64,000 nt of DNA from Euborellia annulipes (Eukaryota; Arthropoda; Insecta; Dermaptera; Anisolabididae), in assembly GCA_023213315.1 (NCBI GenBank), contig JAKCPI010011633.1, positions 62,001-126,000 on the forward strand, written 5' to 3'. This document shows positions 57,265 through 64,000 of this stretch, one piece after another; the stretch's first letter is position 1; each line of letters begins with the position of its first letter. A program made the position numbers and the translations under genes. The notes below the pieces were generated by a model. That model made no database searches and had not been told where the DNA came from. It saw only the letters and a program-made list of their open reading frames with translations.

Positions 57265-57490
57265 GGCATACCCTAAATTGCCTCAGTAGCCGAAAAAGGT
57301 TGAATGAAAAAAGCCTATTATCAGCAAATAGGAAAAAAAGGCATACTTTAAATAAAAAAATTAACTTCTTGTGCCAAAGATCGAAGGTTCGCATCACGTC
57401 CCTGACAAAAAGATTGAATTGGATAACAATCAATTGAAATAAATAGGGACGGGATCTAAATGGCTTCAGATGCCTAAAAAGACCATAAAC
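57265..57490 (+). repeat. SINE fragments (D-type tail and truncated SINE-B)
   Basis: ATTGCCTCAGTAGCCGAAAA at about 57278 is a SINE-D tail. GGTTCGCATCACGTCCC at about 57386, followed by CAATTGAAATAAATAGGGAC, is a 5'-truncated SINE-B ending near 57486. Confidence 0.6.
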
Positions 57491-59071
57491 AAATTAAAAA
57501 AAAAAAGAACTTATTCAAGAAGGAATTTGTGTTCACCTTTCCTTTCCCTTCTCTTCCCATTTTTAAGAGGAAATGTGATAGAGGAACGAACTATCGATAT
57601 AAATTATTATTGAACATATTTTCGAAATCCAAATTCTTATTCTTGTTTTAGCAGTAGAAAATTAACATAAAATTTATATTAGTAATAAAAGGCATTTTTG
57701 GAATTAATCGTGGCTTATTTTATTCAGTAAATAATAATTCAAAGTAACCACAAAAAATTAGTATGATATCACCTGATCACCGCTGCAGAAATAGTGGCCG
57801 AAATTGTTAATTTATAATATTAATTACTAATGAAAATAAATCTCGAACGCAAATGGCCCTGGTAGCTGAAGCGCCCTCCAATCTCTCTAAATCTCGATTA
57901 ATACCAAAAAAATTCTTTCACTTACAGATATATACTATTAATAATAATAATAAATTTATTCGAAGATCCAGGGATTACTATTGTATTTATAAGGAAATAA
58001 AATTATTGTTTTTTATTTCTCATTATATGAATTGAAAAAAATAGCAAATAGATTCAACCCAGACGGAGATGTTTATTTTGATTTTGTCTTTATTTCGCAC
58101 TGTTGTTTATATATATAGCCTGTATAAATTTCATGTGTGATGCAGGCTTAACTTAGCATGGCTATATCGCGTGCCAAGAGATAATTATATACTATATATT
58201 CTACCAAGTAAAACAATAGATATTATATTTTTAAAAATAGTAACTTAAAATTTCTAGATATTTCTTTACTTTTATATGGAAGATACTAAATGGTATATAA
58301 CAAAAAAAAAAAAAATTAAATCAGTAAATATTAAAGATAACTTCTTCAGGGGAATTTTTTTAAATTACTGCAGTAGGTTAATATTAATATTTGATATGAA
58401 AAATTTTTTTGGGGTCAATGAAGAATAAGAAATGTCAAATCCAAATGTTAAGAAAATATGGGAATAGGATTTTTAACAAAAATATATTTTCTTAAAATGA
58501 CCTCTTGAAAAGGAAGTTGGCAAAATTGTTTTATTAAGTCGTACAGTATATGTATGATTGTTATCTTAGAAAATGTATATCAACAACAAAATGCTGAGTG
58601 AGGAGTGAGGCCAAATAAGCAAATATTGTATAAAAAAATGATTCTTAGGTTATGTGGATTTTTAACTTTGCCCACCAATCTTAGGTTGGGTAGGTAAAGT
58701 TAATGTAATCGTAAAAAAATCGAAATTGAACTGAAGCTGCTTTGGTGCGTAACTTTTGTCTATTATACTAAATACTAAATAAACTGATCTACTGATTGAG
58801 AGGGTTTTTCCTAAAAAAAAAAAACAAATTTCAATTTTTAATTTGATAAGGGTACACTCTATGCTAAGATTCGAAGGAAGTTCTATTTGTATTTTTTAGG
58901 GAGATTTTTAAATTTTTTAAAAATTTTTCAGATGTTTGTCAACTAAAACAAAATGCAATTAAGGTTCCAAATAGGCCTATGCATTTAGATGCACAATAAG
59001 ATTTCCCTGAATGAATATATTATTCGAAACCTAGACAAAAAAAAAAAAAAACTGAGTGTCATCAGGCTTTT

Positions 59072-59669
59072 GGGGTCGTCCACATATTACGTAACGCCTT
59101 TTTTGACAATATTCTAGTCCCCCCTGTCAGTTTTTTTTTTTAATTTAAAAAAAAAACCTTTTCGGCTACAGAGGCCATTTAGGGGTGATAAATTTATTTA
59201 TTTATTGAAATTATCAATGGCTACCGGGTGGCGTACCACACGCTGATTGCCCGGGGTCACCAATCCCGAGCTTTCGCCGTGCTTGGCATCACTTAACCGC
59301 AACGATTGTGGTGACTGTTGCTCTTCTCCGTTGCCAGCCCCCCCCCCCCGTGTCACACTTAGTCACATGCAACCCCCTACAAATATTATGTCATAACATA
59401 GACCCCCCCCCCCCCGAAACAGAAACTTGTTTTTAAACTTTTTCTTAAAATTTCCTATTATATACAAAATTCATATATTTTACCTTTTTTTTTTTTTTTA
59501 GTAGGCGAGTCTCATCCCATCTTTTCAAACTCAAAAAATTTTATAAATTCAACTTTGAATTGTTATGTCATGGTTAGAGAAACCCCCTGGTCTCCATGTG
59601 ACAATTAGTAACGTTTCGGCCAGACCCCTTCCCTCCCCCTAACGGATTACGTAATATATGGACGACCCC
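59072..59669. mobile_element. MITE with GGGGTCGTCC ends and a nested SINE-D
   Basis: GGGGTCGTCCACATATTACG on the left faces CGTAATATATGGACGACCCC on the right. TTTT lies outside each end. A minus-strand SINE-D with its tail (59150-59330) is nested inside. Confidence 0.8.
59150..59330 (-). repeat. SINE-D with tail
   Basis: On the minus strand: TTGCGGTTAAGTGATGCCAA, AAGCTCGGGATTGGTGACCC, CACCCGGTAGCCATTGATAA, then the tail AAATGGCCTCTGTAGCCGAA. The head has only a weak A-box and no convincing B-box. Confidence 0.7.
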
Positions 59670-59979
59670 TTTTAAAGAAATTGTATTAATTATGGTGTCT
59701 ATATGGTATCTATATGGTAGGGCTGTGCAAATAATCTTAAGTCGTTCATTATCAAGAAATTCCCACACTCTCTTATCATTACAAGTTATTGCTTTTTCCC
59801 AGGGAAAACAGGTAAGAGTTTTTTCCTCTTAGGGCTTATCGTTTGCTTCTATATTCAGACTAAAAAACAATTTGCAGTCTAAATGGCACTAAAAGACCGT
59901 GAGAAATTAAAATTTTTTGATTTTAATAGCATAAATTATTAAGGTAACTGGGATTAAAACATTTATGTGTACTTGGAGA

Positions 59980-60270
59980 AAAGGGTTCGCATCCCATCTC
60001 ATGCGATAAAAATTTATTTCCTTTGAATTTGCTACCAATCAAATGAAATATTAATACTAAATAGAGATGGAGTCTACATGACCTTAATAAAATAAAAATA
60101 AAAGTTTATATGGGCCTTGGCCATAGCAGGAAGAGTATTCGCCTTTTGTGCTAGGGATGAAGAGTTTATATTGTGTCTCATGTAACAATTTAATTGGCTA
60201 CCAATAAATTGAAATAAATAGAGACGGATTCTAAATGGTCTCCGAAAAAGACCTTAAAAAATAAATTAAA
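59980..60270 (+). repeat. Two SINE-B copies in tandem
   Basis: The first (about 59985-60090) starts at a B-box GGTTCGCATCCCATC and has no intact tail. The second (about 60113-60262) starts GGGCCTTGGCCATAGCAGG and ends TGGTCTCCGAAAAAGACC. Confidence 0.65.
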
Positions 60271-60289
60271 AAAAAAGGTTTATATGGCT

Positions 60290-60468
60290 GGGGGAGAAGA
60301 ACGGTCAACACAATTGTTGCGGCTAAGCATGCCAAGCACGACGAAAGCTCGGGATTGGTGACTCTGAGCAATCAGAGTGTGGAACGACCCCCGGTAGCCA
60401 TTGGTATAATGTATTGTAAAAATTTATATAATAAAGGCATCCCCCAAAATGGCCTCAGTAGCCTGAAA
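60290..60468 (+). repeat. SINE-D, plus-strand copy with tail
   Basis: Body AAGCTCGGGATTGGTGACTC, GTGTGGAACGACCCCCGGTA and GCCATTGGTATAATG, with the tail AAATGGCCTCAGTAGCCTGA at about 60448. It abuts the R5 MITE at 60469. Confidence 0.72.
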
Positions 60469-60747
60469 CAGTGGCGTCATTTGGGGGAGGGGGGGGGCAG
60501 GAGGGGCATTTGCCCCCTCCCAAGGGCTCTGATTTTTATACAATTTTATATTATTCTAAATAAAATACTCCACAATACATCCACAAGTATAGAAACAGTA
60601 CAAAATTAAACAATTAAATTAAATATCCTTTGGCTAAATTTGAAGTACAGTATTTGTAAGTAAATTTTAAGAAAAAAAAAAATGTTTGCCCCCCAAGAAA
60701 AAAATTCGCCCCCCCCTCTCCTCCAAGAAAAATTTGAAATGACGCCA
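60469..60747 (+). mobile_element. MITE family R5, fullest copy
   Basis: CAGTGGCGTCATTTGGGGGA at the left faces AAATGACGCCA at the right. Inside are AAGGGCTCTGATTTTTATAC and two poly-G/C runs. Confidence 0.72.
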
Positions 60748-61735
60748 AAAAAAAAAAGTTTATATAAAAAATTCTATTGCAAACTGAAAATTCGGCAACC
60801 TGAGATACAAAAAACGAGTCGACAAAAAGTTGTAAAAAAAAAAATAAATAAATAAAGGCTTGCATTTTTTCTAAAGATAATTTAATGAATTCCTCATCTA
60901 TTATTTAATATAAAGATGGCGACTATTATTTTTTGAACGAATTGTCAGAGATTGATGGCCAGGGCAGAGTAGGCTATATAAAAAAAAATTTAGATACCAC
61001 TTTAGCCTGGTCTCTTATGACTCAGACCTATTTTACTTGATTAATATAATGAATAAAAAAAAAAAGTCAGCGAGATACAAACTTGATTTGCCGGCTAACT
61101 AATTAACCGGTTTTAATCGCGAAGAAATCCTCTAATCGAAATCGGAATAAGAAAATGACGTCATAATTTATTTCATTTAAACTATTAATTTTTTTTCTAA
61201 TATTACAATAAAAAAAAAAATCTTTGAGAAAAACAACACATTAATTATAACTAGTTATGCAAATAACGCTCAGTGATTCACAAGAATAAAAAATTTTGAA
61301 TATGATTATACTGGAAAATTATTCAAATATCCGTAACGAATAGTAAAATATTGTTTACATTTTCTCGCTGGTTGAAAAACTATCTTCATTAATTTAATAA
61401 TTTTCTATTAGTTTATACACGTGCGAGATTTGAAAATTCCATCTTCAAGAACGATTGAATTTGTTCGTCGTATTTTTTTAATCATCATGATCATGCATAA
61501 TACTATACAAAAAAGAAATCAATTTTTAATAGACATTTTTTTTTTTTAAATCAAAACATGTTTTTCCATTTTTGATTGATTGCAACATATTCAAGAGAGC
61601 AGAAAATTTAATATTTAATATTATCAATTAGGCTATACTTGAATAATATTCAAGAATAATGTAGAATAAATAAATGTTTACTTTTGATTTTTAAAATCCT
61701 GATGTAACTAAGCACTTCACACTTTCTCTCATCAG

Positions 61736-61974
61736 CAGGGCCGGAACTAGGAGATTTTTTAGGGGGGCAAAATTTAATTTGCCGCCCCCTCCTTAAAATT
61801 TTCCCTGATCTCAAAAATTTTTCTGCGAAATTTTTTTTTTTTCGCGGAACCAAATTTTCCCGTCCGAAAAAATATTTTACCTTTTTTTTAGAGACGCAAA
61901 ATTTGCGGCCCCCTGATATCTGCCGCCCGGGGCACGTGCACCCACTGCCCCCCCCCCCCCTAGATCCGGCCCTG
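61736..61974 (-). mobile_element. hAT-like MITE family R4, second copy, 8-bp target duplication
   Basis: CAGGGCCGGAACTAGG and CCTAGATCCGGCCCTG ends. CTCATCAG flanks both sides (61728-61735 and 61975-61982). The inside matches the copy at 12250 in reverse. Confidence 0.9.
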
Positions 61975-62016
61975 CTCATCAGATTTTTAATTTTCCAATA
62001 ATCCTTATATATTTAT

Positions 62017-62408
62017 TAGGGTCCGACCGAAACAAGATTTTCAGCCGAAACCGAATATTCGGCCTCAACCTTAGTTTCGGCCGAAACCGTAACCGAAACC
62101 GAAACTTGTATTTCCTATAAAAATTTTTTTTTCATTTTACCTTTTTTTTTTTGGAATTTTTTTTCCCTCCCGTGAAAATCATTTTACCTTTTTTTTAGGG
62201 AGGCTAAAATTTTTTCTCCCTCAAGTGCAAATTATTTGACCTTTTTTTTTTTGCATGCGAGTCTTATCCCATTTTTTCAGACTCTGGTTTCGGCCGGCCG
62301 AAAGGTTCGGCCACTTTTTGGCCGAAACCGAAACTACGGCCGAAACCATGATTTTTGGCCGAAACTGGCCGAAACCGTAACCGAAACCGAATATTCGGTC
62401 GGTTCCTA
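62017..62408. mobile_element. hAT-like MITE rich in CCGAAAC, 8-bp target duplication
   Basis: TAGGGTCCGACCGAAAC and ATTCGGTCGGTTCCTA ends. ATATTTAT flanks both sides (62009-62016 and 62409-62416). Dozens of CCGAAAC or GTTTCGG words crowd both subterminal regions. Confidence 0.88.
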
Positions 62409-62973
62409 ATATTTATGGATAATACTAAAATAGATTAATCGTAATCGCCCATTTCAATAATTACATGTACAGATTTGTGACTTTAAAAAAATGAGTTGTT
62501 TTGTCTTTAAACAGTTAATTATAATGTAATTTAATAATATTTACTTATTAAAATTTGAAGAAATTCTTTCATTTAGTATTTGACATATTGAGCCTTATGG
62601 ACATAAAAACAGTAGCGTATCCATGATGACCAGGCGTGATGCCGGTCGAAATATCTACTAATTAAAGATGATGTGAGAGAGGAGCCCTTAAAATGCTGGA
62701 TTTTATTCTCCGGTCATTTCTTTATACATCTGATCCAGCGAAAATCTTCCAATTGTAATTTTTGAAATTATATTTCAAGAAAAATATTTTTCTGAAATCT
62801 CGGTGGGGGGGAGGGTAATTACCCCCTTTACTTCCCCCTTGTATCCGCCCTTGCTGAAAGGGAGAATTGTCTGATTAGATAGATTCTCTTTAGAAAAAGT
62901 TCAAAATAATATATCGACGCTCAAATTAGTAAAGTGCCTAAATTTTTCAGGAGAAGCAAAAAACACTTCATTG

Positions 62974-63229
62974 CAAGGGCGGATACAAGGGGGAGTAAAG
63001 GGGTAATTACCCCCCCCCCGAGATTCGAAAAAATACCTTTTTTCGTAAAAAAATTTATTTTTAATGTAAAATTTTTAAAATTAATACTTAAAATTTGATG
63101 TGTATTTATGTTCTGGCAAACAATTACAGAATGCGCTTTTAAATTGCCGAAATTAAAAAAAAATAGTGTGCTGTGCGACGAGTCACACCAGATTACCCCC
63201 CCCGAGAAACACCTCTGGATCCGCCCTTG
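62974..63229 (-). mobile_element. hAT-like poly-G MITE family R2, 8-bp target duplication
   Basis: CAAGGGCGGATACAAGGGGG and TCTGGATCCGCCCTTG ends. CTTCATTG flanks both sides (62966-62973 and 63230-63237), a perfect match. This is the best-preserved R2 copy. Confidence 0.9.
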
Positions 63230-63431
63230 CTTCATTGTCATTGTTAGAGCCACTGTTAAACACTTTTCGTGCGGCATCTTTTCGAACTGAAAAATTTGAA
63301 TTACGCTCTTACCCAGTTCAGGGCATAAGGAGAATATTATATATGATATTTTTCAACGGAAAATACAAAAAAATGATTTTTGAAAAAAGTGGAGTTAGAC
63401 ACTTTTCTACTGAGAGCTTCAATATATAAAT

Positions 63432-63640
63432 TAGGAACCGACCGAATATTCGGTTTCGGTTACGGTTTCGGCCAGTTTCGGCCAAAAATCATGGTTTCGG
63501 CCAAAAAGTAGCCGAAACTTTCGGCCGACCGAAACCAGAGTCTGAAAAAATGGGATGAGACTCGCATGAAAAAAAAAAGGTCAAATGGTTTGCACTTGAG
63601 GGAGAAAAAAATATTAGTCTCCCTAAAAAAAGGTAAAATG
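63432..63640 (-). mobile_element. Truncated copy of the CCGAAAC-rich hAT-like MITE
   Basis: It starts TAGGAACCGACCGAATATTC and follows the copy at 62017 in reverse to about TCTCCCTAAAAAAAGGTAAA, where the match stops. The far terminus is absent. Confidence 0.75.
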
Positions 63641-64000
63641 CCCTTGATAAAATACTTTTAATTCCTTTGAGATTACTAAATAGAAATAAAAAAAATAAGA
63701 TATTGGGAAAGATAATAATTTATTTAATTGCTTCAAAAATAATGAATATATTCTATCGGGACAAAAAATAAGCATGGATAGAGGAAAAATATGTATCGCC
63801 GAGAAATGAGAAAAACCTTTAAGCAAATCTCATTCTAATTCTTGGTCTCGCGAACACTTTTACTTTTGTTGCAATATAGAATACTGATAGAAAAAATTAA
63901 TTGAGGAAAAAATCTTTAAAAATTCCACCCATTTAAACTTAATAAATATTTAATAAATGATTGCTTATGTGACTTAGTCACTACTTTCTAAAGTAAAGTA

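Noticed and set aside
61650..61979. Minus-strand frame of 109 codons
   Set aside because: It lies over the R4 MITE. The apparent protein comes from MITE sequence and homopolymers.
62921..63277. Minus-strand frame of 118 codons
   Set aside because: It is read across the R2 MITE. A similar frame occurs at 44928 for the same reason.

Overview
The window looks like AT-rich nuclear DNA from an arthropod, most plausibly a copepod crustacean such as a sea louse. This rests on intron-rich animal genes, the gene set, about 70% A+T, and a dense load of short DNA transposons and tRNA-derived SINEs; no organism is named by the sequence. I rebuilt four genes from open frames, splice sites and matching codon phase. 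They occupy about 4 kb of exon in 64 kb.

Region 1 to 13 kb is gene-dense. The last two exons of an MNS1-like axonemal protein (+, 21-1543) run tail to tail into a complete three-exon gene on the minus strand (1760-5921) that I read as a Mis18/Yippee-type centromere protein. That gene lies head to head, across about 680 bp, with a complete nine-exon MCRS1 gene (+, 6605-12772, 469 codons, FHA domain at the C-terminus). The divergent pair probably shares a promoter region.

Region 15.5 to 53.7 kb is one gene on the minus strand: a complete seven-exon SLC22-type organic cation/anion transporter (585 codons) with a coding start at 53236 and a stop at 15576. Its first coding intron is about 18 kb and full of repeats. 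A TATA-like promoter candidate lies at 53650-53656. From 53.7 kb to the end I see no gene, only repeats.

The repeats are unusually legible. Several hAT-like elements have intact 8-bp target duplications (12250, 17331, 21681, 44567, 44953, 61736, 62017, 62974). There are TTAA, TTA and 4-bp-duplication MITEs, and an internally deleted mariner (29445-29952). At least three SINE families with different heads end in the same short tail, close to AAATGGCCTCAGTTGCCG.

The most unusual signal is a set of fold-back elements at 4911, 10798 and 11825, with weaker relatives elsewhere. Their centres or arms hold hammerhead-ribozyme-like motifs: a CUGANGA core, stem II, GAAA, a self-complementary stem III and a matching stem I. 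All the strong copies carry the same extra U after the core.
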